A DNA stretch of 9,364 bases from Dehalococcoidia bacterium. Its GTDB lineage: Bacteria; Chloroflexota; Dehalococcoidia; Dehalococcoidales; Fen-1064. The DNA lies in NCBI GenBank assembly GCA_011192055.1, contig DUES01000066.1:1-9364 (forward strand), in the 5' to 3' direction. This document shows, piece after piece, positions 1-5,751 of the stretch; position 1 is the first letter of the stretch; every line of letters starts with the position of its first letter. The notes beneath the pieces were generated by a model. That model was not told where the DNA came from. It did not search any database and worked only from the letters and a program-made list of their open reading frames with translations. The translations under genes and the position numbers were made by a program.

Positions 1-286
1 CGTTGGCCCAGATATCAATGGTGCCGAATTCGGCCATCACCTTCTGGACCAGATTGTCAATATCAGCCTTCTTTGAAATATCAACCTGGGCAGTCAGGGC
101 ACGGCGACCAAACGCCCTGATTTTCTCGGCCACATCGTCGAGGAGGCCATCGGCGACCTCTACATCAGCGATAGCGACATCGGCACCGGCTTCGGCAAAG
201 GTGAGGGCATAAGCCTTGCCCAGTCCTTTTCTGCCGCCGACCACAACAGCCTTCTTGCCTTCCAGGGAAAAATCTGCAATACCCAT
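1..286 (-). CDS. SDR-family dehydrogenase, 3' end cut by window edge
   Basis: The first 95 residues of a short-chain dehydrogenase/reductase (SDR) are present; the rest runs off the left edge. The Rossmann nucleotide-binding glycine motif is seen as GGRKGLG (residues 17-23). An Asp at residue 41, at the end of strand beta-2 (VAIAD), usually means NAD(H) rather than NADP(H). The window cuts the gene at WAN (residues 93-95), the start of the NAG motif, so the catalytic Ser-Tyr-Lys is not visible. The ATG is preceded by AAAGGAAG at a good distance. It is the third gene of a leftward operon, 59 nt after the VOC gene. By family it should oxidise or reduce a hydroxyl/keto group on a small substrate, possibly a hydroxyacyl-CoA; the substrate cannot be read from the sequence. 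Confidence 0.9.
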   Translation of the reverse strand, partial: MGIADFSLEGKKAVVVGGRKGLGKAYALTFAEAGADVAIADVEVADGLLDDVAEKIRAFGRRALTAQVDISKKADIDNLVQKVMAEFGTIDIWAN

Positions 287-328
287 TTAACTTCCTTTCA
301 CCATTCCATTTTGGATTGATTAATCCGA

Positions 329-357
329 TTACGCGCTGCGTACGTTTACGCGCTGCG
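329..357. repeat. 12-nt direct repeat spanning the VOC stop codon
   Basis: TTACGCGCTGCG occurs at 329-340 and again at 346-357, a 17-nt period. Read on the minus strand, the first copy encodes the last residues and stop (TAA) of the VOC gene and the second copy lies just after the stop. It looks like a small tandem duplication at the gene's 3' end. Confidence 0.7.
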
Positions 358-864
358 GACCTGCATCAGTTCAGTAATAACACCGCCAACCTTGCGTGTA
401 TCAAAGTAGATAAAACCACCGCCATTCGATGACTCACCGGACATCACGACCGGCAGTCCCTTTGCCTTCATCTTTTCCACTTCTTCTTCACAGTTTTCGG
501 GTGAAACACCGTAGGCCCAGTGCTCAATACCCTCCCCGAAATTATCCAGGAAATCATTGTGAATGGTCCTGAAAGCACCGTTACCGGGCAACGTCAACTC
601 TAACGCGATACCACCAATCGAACACCACCTGATTTCACCCGGCTTTCCCCCAGGCTTTGGGGGGACAAGTAACTCTCCATTCCTGATAAAGGTCTCACCA
701 TAAACGGTAAACTCCTGCCATGTGGGCGGATTGGCAGGCCGGGGAGCCTCCGGGGGAAAATCTGCAATTCCAAGGGACTTATAGTACTCAACAGCCTTTT
801 CCATATCCGCGACAATCACACCCAGGTGGTGAAATGTCCAGTTCTTTGTTTCTTCGCCAGTCAT
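346..864 (-). CDS. VOC (glyoxalase/methylmalonyl-CoA epimerase-like) family protein
   Basis: A 172-aa protein of the vicinal oxygen chelate (VOC) superfamily. Two beta-alpha-beta-beta-beta modules can be traced: the first begins FHHLGVIVADMEKAVEYY (residues 11-28), the second begins GIEHWAYGV (112-120) and ends YFDTRKVGGVITELMQ (153-168). Candidate metal ligands at the usual positions are H13, E89 (ALELT), H115 and E165, so a metal-dependent enzyme is plausible. Glyoxalase I and methylmalonyl-CoA epimerase share this layout. The protein is longer than a typical epimerase because of a Pro-rich stretch around residues 36-76. The ATG is preceded by AGGAGGT. It sits between two SDR genes in one operon, which suggests isomerisation or epimerisation of an intermediate in the same pathway. 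The precise reaction is not established. Confidence 0.88.
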   Translation of the reverse strand: MTGEETKNWTFHHLGVIVADMEKAVEYYKSLGIADFPPEAPRPANPPTWQEFTVYGETFIRNGELLVPPKPGGKPGEIRWCSIGGIALELTLPGNGAFRTIHNDFLDNFGEGIEHWAYGVSPENCEEEVEKMKAKGLPVVMSGESSNGGGFIYFDTRKVGGVITELMQVRSA

Positions 865-934
865 GTTACCTCCTGTTTTTTATTAATTTCCGGTTCTCAT
901 TTATACTCGTGACAATGCATCCCGTCCTGCATCG

Positions 935-1795
935 CTAACGCATAACCGTACCGCCATTCACATGTAATACCTGGCCTGTGACATTCTTGGCATCTTCGGA
1001 AACGAAGAAGACCACGGCACGTCCCATGTCCTCCGGCGTCTGTTCTCTCCCCAGGGGCGTACCGGGGAGAACAATATACTTCAGCCAGAACTCATAAGGG
1101 CTTAATTCTTCAATATCTTTGGCGGTAGAACGTGCCTGCTCCAGCCGGACAGCTGCTCCCATTTCCCAGAGCGGGGTATAAACAAATCCCGGGCAGATAC
1201 AGTTGACCGTTACATTGTAGGGAGCCAGTGCCCTCGCCAGCGACCATGTTATCGAGATGTCACCTGCCTTCATAGCACCGTAGGGCATCTGGCCGGTATC
1301 GGGGAGTCTCCCGGCATCCGATGATATATTCACTATCTTGCCACTTTTCTGCTTCATGAAGTGGGGTGTTACCGCATGACTCAGCATCACATGCGATTTC
1401 AGGTTCAACCGGTAATATCTGTCCCATACCTCTGAGCCGAAACTCAAAAACTGGGGGAGAGGTTCATCCCTTGCCTCTGCCATGTCAGCTATCATCAACT
1501 CCACTGTCTCTCTGCTGACACCGCCAACACAATTGACCAGGATGTCAATCTTACCAAAAAAATCAACGGTCTCTTTAACTGTTCTGGTTACCTCATCGTC
1601 ATTGGTAAGGTCGGCTTTAATAGCGAGGGCTTTCCGTCCCATCGCCTTCACTGCATCAGCAACCTTACCGGCATTATCGCCGTTAATGTCAGCCACGGCG
1701 ATATTTGCTCCCTCCTCAGCCAGGCACTTCACAATACCCTCACCAATCCCCTGTCCGCCACCGGCAACAAGTGCTGCCCTGTCTGCAAGTTTCAT
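935..1795 (-). CDS. SDR-family NAD(H)-dependent dehydrogenase (286 aa)
   Basis: Complete classical-type SDR. The cofactor motif is GGGQGIG (residues 12-18). D36 at the end of beta-2 (VAD) favours NAD(H). The NNAG motif is the variant NCVGG (88-92). The catalytic tetrad is N131, S159, Y172 and K176 (YGAMK). Two insertions stand out: about 15 extra residues between NCVGG and LNLKS, and a long substrate loop (about 207-255). Both recur in the divergent 272-aa SDR, so the two are paralogues. The reading frame extends upstream to an ATG at 1882, but the ATG at 1795 is chosen: AAAGGAGG lies 7 nt before it and the protein then starts right at the Rossmann fold. It is the first gene of a leftward operon. 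The likely role is oxidation of a hydroxyl, perhaps on an acyl-CoA; the substrate is unknown. Confidence 0.93.
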   Translation of the reverse strand: MKLADRAALVAGGGQGIGEGIVKCLAEEGANIAVADINGDNAGKVADAVKAMGRKALAIKADLTNDDEVTRTVKETVDFFGKIDILVNCVGGVSRETVELMIADMAEARDEPLPQFLSFGSEVWDRYYRLNLKSHVMLSHAVTPHFMKQKSGKIVNISSDAGRLPDTGQMPYGAMKAGDISITWSLARALAPYNVTVNCICPGFVYTPLWEMGAAVRLEQARSTAKDIEELSPYEFWLKYIVLPGTPLGREQTPEDMGRAVVFFVSEDAKNVTGQVLHVNGGTVMR

Positions 1796-1802
1796 TTGCC
1801 TG

Positions 1803-1810
1803 CCTCCTTT
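1803..1810 (-). promoter_or_regulatory. Ribosome binding site that fixes the 286-aa SDR start
   Basis: AAAGGAGG on the minus strand, 7 nt before the ATG at 1795. It supports this start over the in-frame ATG 29 codons upstream, which also lies close to the predicted transcription start near 1891. Confidence 0.85.
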
Positions 1811-1830
1811 ATATATATTACTTACCCACA

Positions 1831-1878
1831 GTTTAAGTGCCGTTTCACACTTTAACCCGAAATGAGGTATTCCGGGTT
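1831..1878 (-). promoter_or_regulatory. Two adjacent hairpins in the leader of the leftward operon
   Basis: In transcript order, AACCCG (1878-1873) can pair with CGGGTT (1859-1854) across a 13-nt loop. Then GTTAAAGTG (1856-1848) can pair with CACTTAAAC (1839-1831) with one mismatch and an 8-nt loop. The stems share 1854-1856, so full forms of both cannot coexist. No T-tract follows. It could be a leader RNA structure, or a DNA operator (the second repeat is 9+8+9 bp). Function is not known. Confidence 0.4.
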
Positions 1879-1897
1879 TCATTACTTAATTCCTAAC

Positions 1898-1926
1898 AAT
1901 ATACACATGTCAGGTCTGACCGTCAA
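1898..1926 (-). promoter_or_regulatory. Sigma70-like promoter of the SDR-VOC-SDR operon
   Basis: On the minus strand, -35 TTGACG (1926-1921), 17-nt spacer, -10 TATATT (1903-1898). This predicts transcription starting near 1891 and a leader of about 95 nt. The spacer holds a small inverted repeat, GTCAG-GT-CTGAC (1909-1920), that could bind a regulator. Confidence 0.6.
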
Positions 1927-1975
1927 TCCTCCTCCGGAAAGGTAAGGAATAACATCCTCTCGCTTTCGGATGATA

Positions 1976-2004
1976 TTGACAGCACGGTGCCGCAGACATA
2001 CACT
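1976..2004 (+). promoter_or_regulatory. Sigma70-like promoter of the rightward SDR
   Basis: Consensus -35 TTGACA (1976-1981), 17-nt spacer, -10 TACACT (1999-2004). This predicts a start near 2011 and a leader of about 85 nt. A CATCC...GGATG repeat (1953-1972) sits just upstream of the -35. The 1796-2097 gap holds this promoter, the opposing promoter and the leaders; no further gene was seen. Confidence 0.6.
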
Positions 2005-2083
2005 ATTGGGAATAAAAGGGGTGGTACGCAGGACGACTCATAAAGGGTCTTAATGGGAACAGGGCACTAACGGCGTAAAGAAA

Positions 2084-2088
2084 AGGAG
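2084..2088 (+). promoter_or_regulatory. Ribosome binding site that fixes the 272-aa SDR start
   Basis: AGGAG abuts the ATG at 2089 with no spacing but lies 9 nt before the ATG at 2098. Initiation at 2098 is therefore much more likely. Confidence 0.8.
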
Positions 2089-2097
2089 ATGAGTTGT

Positions 2098-2916
2098 ATG
2101 AGACTGGAAGGTAAGGTAGCTATTGTCACAGGAGCAGGGGGTGGAATTGGCAGGGGTATTGTCCACTGTATGGCAAGAGAGGGGGCAGATATAATTGTCA
2201 ACTCCCTGCACGAAGAAACATCCGCAAAAGTTGCTGATGAGGTTAAGGCGTTGGGCCGCAAATCGCTGGCTGTAGCAGCAGATATCACAAAGAAAGAGGG
2301 TGTAAACAGAGTAGTCCGGGAAAGCATCGACGCCTTTGGCAGGATAGACATACTGGTAAACAACTTTGGGGCTCATACCGAGGCCTTCTATACCGGGGCT
2401 AATGCGGCGTTCGTTGACCAGGAAGAAGTGGAATGGGACGATGACTATGAGTATAACCTCAAGAGTTCGGTCTTGATGAGCATGGCAATAGTGCCTCACT
2501 TCATAAAGCAGGAAGGTGGCAAGATAGTCATGATATCATCTGTAGCCGGCAGGGTGCCCGTCCCGACGCAAATGAGTTACGGTGCTGCCAAAGCCGGTCA
2601 GATTTACCTGACACGAACACTGGCCGTGGAACTGGGAAAGCATAACATCAATGTAAACGGCGTGGCACCGGGTGGCGTCTATACCGGAATGGCCGAAAGA
2701 GGACTGCAACGGGCTATTAATAATAATCCCGAAGCCAAAGGTATGACCACCCGGGATTACTGGGAAAAGTTTGTTGTGCCCAACATACGTACACCGCTGA
2801 AAAGGGAATTAATGCCCGAGGACATCGGCCATGCTGCCGTGTTTCTTGCTTCAGAAGAAGCCAGGAACATTACCGGTCAGACCCTGGGTGTCGATTGCGG
2901 CGCCTTCGGGGTTTAG
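2098..2916 (+). CDS. SDR-family dehydrogenase (272 aa), paralogue of the divergent SDR
   Basis: Complete classical-type SDR. The cofactor motif is TGAGGGIG (residues 11-18), followed by NNFG (88-91) and the catalytic tetrad N120, S148, Y161, K165 (YGAAK). At the end of beta-2 it has N35-S36 where the divergent SDR has A-D, so it lacks the acidic NAD(H) marker and may use NADP(H). It shares with that SDR an extended stretch between the NNAG-type motif and YNLKS, and a C-terminal loop with a Trp-containing helix (residues 218-236) before TPLKRELMPEDIG. The start at 2098 is set by the Shine-Dalgarno spacing; an ATG at 2089 would add three residues. It is transcribed alone from its own promoter, convergent with the 4Fe-4S gene. 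It probably acts on a similar substrate to its paralogue, possibly with another cofactor. Confidence 0.93.
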   Translation: MRLEGKVAIVTGAGGGIGRGIVHCMAREGADIIVNSLHEETSAKVADEVKALGRKSLAVAADITKKEGVNRVVRESIDAFGRIDILVNNFGAHTEAFYTGANAAFVDQEEVEWDDDYEYNLKSSVLMSMAIVPHFIKQEGGKIVMISSVAGRVPVPTQMSYGAAKAGQIYLTRTLAVELGKHNINVNGVAPGGVYTGMAERGLQRAINNNPEAKGMTTRDYWEKFVVPNIRTPLKRELMPEDIGHAAVFLASEEARNITGQTLGVDCGAFGV

Positions 2917-3005
2917 CGGCGGCCAGGCATTACCCTCCGGAGAACCTTATCCGGTACAACCTCAAACGGCAGTATTTTTGATTGCACGTCACATGGCTTG
3001 CTGTC

Positions 3006-4079
3006 TTATGGCTGAGCGGGTTCGGGGATATGCTCCGGCGGTCGTACCGTTTTCATCTTGAGTGCTCCCGAAGTACAACCAACAACGCAGACGCCACAAC
3101 CAAAGCACTTCTCAGCGTCAACGACTGCTTTGTATTTCTTGCTGCCTTCCGGGCGTTCCATTTCAATTGCATCGAACGGGCAACGGTCTATGCATACCTG
3201 ACAGCCATCGCAATCTTCAGTCTCAACATACGCCTGGTAGCGGCTCTTCTCCCAACCTGTACCGATAGGAAGGCCGGCCTGGTCCAGCGGGACAAGGTCG
3301 GAACAGCAGTCGCGGCAGCAGTTACAGGCAAATCTCAGGGCAGTAGTATTCGTATTATTACTCCACCAGTGTAATAACCCGGACTCCTCAATGACGTCAT
3401 TCAGTTCCAGCGCTTCTTCCAGGCTTAGCTCCTTGCCAGAACCGCGTGTTACCACGTAATCGGCTGCCCGTCCGAATTGAAGACAGGCCCAGTGAGCCGT
3501 TTCATCATGAATGTCACATGGTTGCCCGATTGCGGCCGTATTCAGGCGGCAGGGACACGGGACCACCGCAATACGTTCCTGCGCTTTCAGAATCTCTTGG
3601 TAATTCTCGCAGGTCAGGATACCGTCAAGTTCTTTTATAGAGTTATAGGCCGGTATTATGCGTAATCTGGGATTGCCTCTTTCCTGCGCAGCTTTCGCGG
3701 TTGAAGGGAACCACTCATTGTCCTTGAAATCCCACCAGAGCTCGAATAATTGCCGGTCCTTTACCAGGTCCAGTCCCTCTGATGCCATCGTGGCATCGTG
3801 CAACTGACCGATAGACCGTGCAAAGCGGTAAAACTCACGATTGCGAAAGTCTCCCCGCGGAAAGACAACCCCTTTGAAGAAAAGTTCATCGAGGGCATCT
3901 CTCACCCTGATAGGGTCCATTCCTGCAAGTTCGGCTGCTTCCTGCGGTGAACCGGGCAGCGTCACTACTATTTTTGCCTGGTCGGGTGTCATCAGGTATT
4001 CCAATACCGACCGCAGACGGGTGGAGCCAGGGAACTGCAGGTGCTCCACAAGAGCATCATAGGCTTTATCAGCACTCAT
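3006..4079 (-). CDS. Cysteine-rich 4Fe-4S protein with winged-helix-like N-terminus
   Basis: A 357-aa cytoplasmic iron-sulfur protein with no signal peptide or membrane segment. Residues 20-75 read like a winged-helix domain (helix RLRSVLEYLMTPDQ, then PQEAAELAG...RVRDALDELFFKGVV). The middle holds CPCR (175-178), C188, C199 and a dense CNCCRDCC cluster (252-259). The C-terminus has two ferredoxin motifs: C290, C293, C296, C300 followed by Pro, and C325, C328, C331, C335. In all 18 Cys are present, enough for more than two clusters. Architectures of this kind occur in anaerobes and are usually annotated simply as 4Fe-4S binding protein; the function is not established. It is divergent from the acyl-CoA dehydrogenase operon, so electron transfer from acyl-CoA oxidation, or redox-dependent regulation, are both possible. 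The ATG has GAGGAG 8 nt upstream. Confidence is high for the fold, low for the role. Confidence 0.9.
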   Translation of the reverse strand: MSADKAYDALVEHLQFPGSTRLRSVLEYLMTPDQAKIVVTLPGSPQEAAELAGMDPIRVRDALDELFFKGVVFPRGDFRNREFYRFARSIGQLHDATMASEGLDLVKDRQLFELWWDFKDNEWFPSTAKAAQERGNPRLRIIPAYNSIKELDGILTCENYQEILKAQERIAVVPCPCRLNTAAIGQPCDIHDETAHWACLQFGRAADYVVTRGSGKELSLEEALELNDVIEESGLLHWWSNNTNTTALRFACNCCRDCCSDLVPLDQAGLPIGTGWEKSRYQAYVETEDCDGCQVCIDRCPFDAIEMERPEGSKKYKAVVDAEKCFGCGVCVVGCTSGALKMKTVRPPEHIPEPAQP

Positions 4080-4180
4080 CAGACTGTCTCCTCTATAGAA
4101 TACTTACGATTGTGCTCAATTCGGGATATACAACTGCAGTTTTTGTGAGGTATCCTGAGCCCTCATCGTTAATGCCACTA

Positions 4181-4209
4181 ATAGTAAAACTAAAGTACCC
4201 GGCTGTCAA
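4181..4209 (-). promoter_or_regulatory. Sigma70-like promoter of the 4Fe-4S gene
   Basis: On the minus strand, consensus -35 TTGACA (4209-4204), 17-nt spacer, -10 TACTAT (4186-4181). This predicts a start near 4174 and a leader of about 95 nt before the ATG at 4079. Confidence 0.6.
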
Positions 4210-4246
4210 TCTACACAACGAGTATCCGCACCAGCTTCCCGACTAT

Positions 4247-4260
4247 CCGGTTATAACCGG
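4247..4260. promoter_or_regulatory. Perfect 14-bp palindrome, candidate operator
   Basis: CCGGTTATAACCGG is a perfect 14-bp palindrome in the divergent region between the 4Fe-4S gene and the acyl-CoA dehydrogenase operon. Its centre is about 80 bp upstream of the predicted 4Fe-4S start, and about 60 bp upstream of a possible start near 4315 for the other operon, positions where activators often bind. A second, weaker element CGGGA-AA-TCCCG lies at 4391-4402. No regulator is identified. The rest of 4080-4479 holds only promoters and leaders; no gene was seen. Confidence 0.4.
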
Positions 4261-4299
4261 GCATTCAACACAAACCAGTAGAAGCTGCCGGTACAGGTA

Positions 4300-4308
4300 T
4301 GGTAGAAT
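4300..4308 (+). promoter_or_regulatory. Possible extended -10 promoter of the acyl-CoA dehydrogenase operon
   Basis: TGGTAGAAT is an extended -10 element (TGn plus TAGAAT), but no convincing -35 is found 16-18 nt upstream. A second TAGAAT at 4427-4432 is nearer the gene and also lacks a clear -35. Either or neither may be used; an activator could make up for the missing -35. Confidence 0.25.
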
Positions 4309-4464
4309 CCTAAACACCAGACTCCTTAAGGATAGCGGTACGCTTTTTCTTACAGCCACTGTCCGACCCTGAAGACGGCCCCCACCTCAACGGGAAATCC
4401 CGGTCATACTTTATAAAAAGACAAGATAGAATCAGGCACCGGACACCGGTAATATATCATATAT

Positions 4465-4473
4465 AAAGGAGGT
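4465..4473 (+). promoter_or_regulatory. Ribosome binding site that fixes the dehydrogenase alpha start
   Basis: AAAGGAGGT is directly adjacent to the ATG at 4474, but its GGAGG core ends 7 nt before the in-frame ATG at 4480. The second ATG is therefore the likely start. Confidence 0.8.
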
Positions 4474-4479
4474 ATGGAG

Positions 4480-5697
4480 ATGGATTTTTCTACTGACTAT
4501 ACACGGGAACAGGAAGATTTTGCCAGGGAAGTGGGGGCATGGCTGGACGAGAACCTGCCCGATGATATAGAGCATGTCAGAGATGCTCAGAAGATGAGTT
4601 ACGAGCAGTTCCATAAACGGCGTGACTTTGCCCGTAAACTTGGTGAGAAGGGCTGGCTTTACCCCGGATATCCCCGCGAGTATGGCGGCGGCGGTATGGA
4701 CGGCGCGCACAGTGTCGTCATAACCGATGAACTGGCAAAGAGAAACCATTCTCTTCCCATTATCGACGACTGGACAACCCTGACTGCACCGGCTATTCTG
4801 GCCTGTGCTACTGAAGAGCAAAAGAAGCGTTATCTGCCTCCCATGCTTGCCGGTAACGCACTTACCTGGCAACTGATGACCGAACCGGAAGCGGGTACCG
4901 ATGAAGCCAATCAGCAGACAAACGCTCTGCGCCACGTCCGCGACGGTGAATACTTCATCATTAACGGGCAGAAGATTTTCGTTGGGGGACTTCACCCGCC
5001 ACCGGAGCAGTTCTATTTATTGACACGCAGCGATAAAGAAGCCCCGAGACATGAGAACCTCTCCAGCTTTATTATTCCGGCCACCCTGCCCGGTATCAGC
5101 ATTCAGCCGCTGGACCTCTTCCCGCTGACCACCTTCACCGGTGCCTGGGGACCGACCGGTGCAACCCAGGAGGCAATCAAGAACTCGGTTTTCTTTGACG
5201 ATGTCAGGGTCCACGAGTCCTGCCTGATTGGCCAGGAAGGAGACGGGTGGAAGGTGACCCAGGCTACCTTTGCCGTTGAGCATGGCGGCGGCGGCAGGAT
5301 TTCCCGTAACTACCTGTCTGAAAAGTTCTTTGAACAGTGCAGGCAGAATCCGAACATAGTAAAGCGTTTACGGGAACACCCCTACCTGCTTGATAAAGCA
5401 GTAGATGTCTATCTTTATACCGAGATAGTGCGACTACTCTCTATCAGGAATGCAGGCGGAAAGGGAGGCGCCTATGGAGGGCCGCATCTGGCCATGTATC
5501 AAAAATTAGGCGGCGGCAAGTACATTAATGATATGGTCGAGGTTTTTGGGCCTTACAGCTTCACCGATGAGGATAAATGGCGCCTTGATGACGGTATTTT
5601 TGAAATTGCCCAGCGAAACGGTATTGCTATGGCACCGGGTGGCACCCCGGAAGCGATGAAGATAATTGTTTCACGCGCCCTTGCTATCGGACGATAA
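4480..5697 (+). CDS. Acyl-CoA dehydrogenase, alpha (large) subunit type
   Basis: A 405-aa acyl-CoA dehydrogenase (ACAD) fold: helical N-terminal domain (about 1-125), beta domain with the FAD-contacting segment MTEPEAGTD (133-141), then a C-terminal helical domain ending GGTPEAMKII...ALAIGR (387-405). The Glu that medium-chain ACADs carry before GT at the C-terminus is Gly here (PGGT). E267 in AVEHGG falls at the alternative helix position used by isovaleryl-CoA dehydrogenase and by alpha subunits of heteromeric ACADs, so it is the candidate catalytic base. The RxQFG segment is absent after it, replaced by a variable stretch (271-310). This matches PimC/FadE26-type subunits that need a partner. 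It is first in an operon with the beta subunit and a crotonase. Role: FAD-dependent alpha,beta-dehydrogenation of an acyl-CoA of unknown structure. The start at 4480 is set by ribosome-site spacing. Confidence 0.92.
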   Translation: MDFSTDYTREQEDFAREVGAWLDENLPDDIEHVRDAQKMSYEQFHKRRDFARKLGEKGWLYPGYPREYGGGGMDGAHSVVITDELAKRNHSLPIIDDWTTLTAPAILACATEEQKKRYLPPMLAGNALTWQLMTEPEAGTDEANQQTNALRHVRDGEYFIINGQKIFVGGLHPPPEQFYLLTRSDKEAPRHENLSSFIIPATLPGISIQPLDLFPLTTFTGAWGPTGATQEAIKNSVFFDDVRVHESCLIGQEGDGWKVTQATFAVEHGGGGRISRNYLSEKFFEQCRQNPNIVKRLREHPYLLDKAVDVYLYTEIVRLLSIRNAGGKGGAYGGPHLAMYQKLGGGKYINDMVEVFGPYSFTDEDKWRLDDGIFEIAQRNGIAMAPGGTPEAMKIIVSRALAIGR

Positions 5698-5751
5698 GAC
5701 AGGATTAACAGAGTGGAATGAAAAACGAAGTTTAATCTCGGGAGGGGACAA

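Noticed and set aside
1796..1882. 29-codon N-terminal extension of the 286-aa SDR from an ATG at 1882.
   Set aside because: The strong AAAGGAGG site sits 7 nt before the ATG at 1795, the extension adds nothing to the Rossmann fold, and its start is within a few bases of the predicted transcription start.
2019..2027. GGGTGGTAC resembles the core of the T-box riboswitch sequence (GGGTGGNACCGCG).
   Set aside because: The following bases are GCAGG rather than CGCG, the predicted leader is under 90 nt with no room for stem I, no terminator is present, and the downstream gene is an SDR rather than an aminoacylation or amino-acid gene.
2050..2499. Open frame of 149 codons on the minus strand opposite the 272-aa SDR.
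   Set aside because: It lies antisense to a clear SDR with catalytic motifs, has a Cys/His/Phe-rich random-looking composition, and matches no family I recognise.
2917..3005. Search for a bidirectional terminator between the convergent SDR and 4Fe-4S genes.
   Set aside because: Only a CTCCGGAG palindrome and a short T-run are present, with no stem of useful length next to the T-run.
4334..4350. AGCG-GTA-CGCT followed by a T-run, resembling a terminator.
   Set aside because: The stem has only four pairs, and it lies upstream of the ACAD operon rather than after a gene.
3947..4372. Open frame of 141 codons on the plus strand running from within the 4Fe-4S gene into the intergenic region.
   Set aside because: No ribosome binding site, no recognisable domain, and it is mostly antisense to the real gene and its promoter.
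4432..4995. Open frame of 187 codons on the minus strand opposite the ACAD alpha gene.
   Set aside because: It is a shadow of the well-supported dehydrogenase frame, without recognisable motifs.
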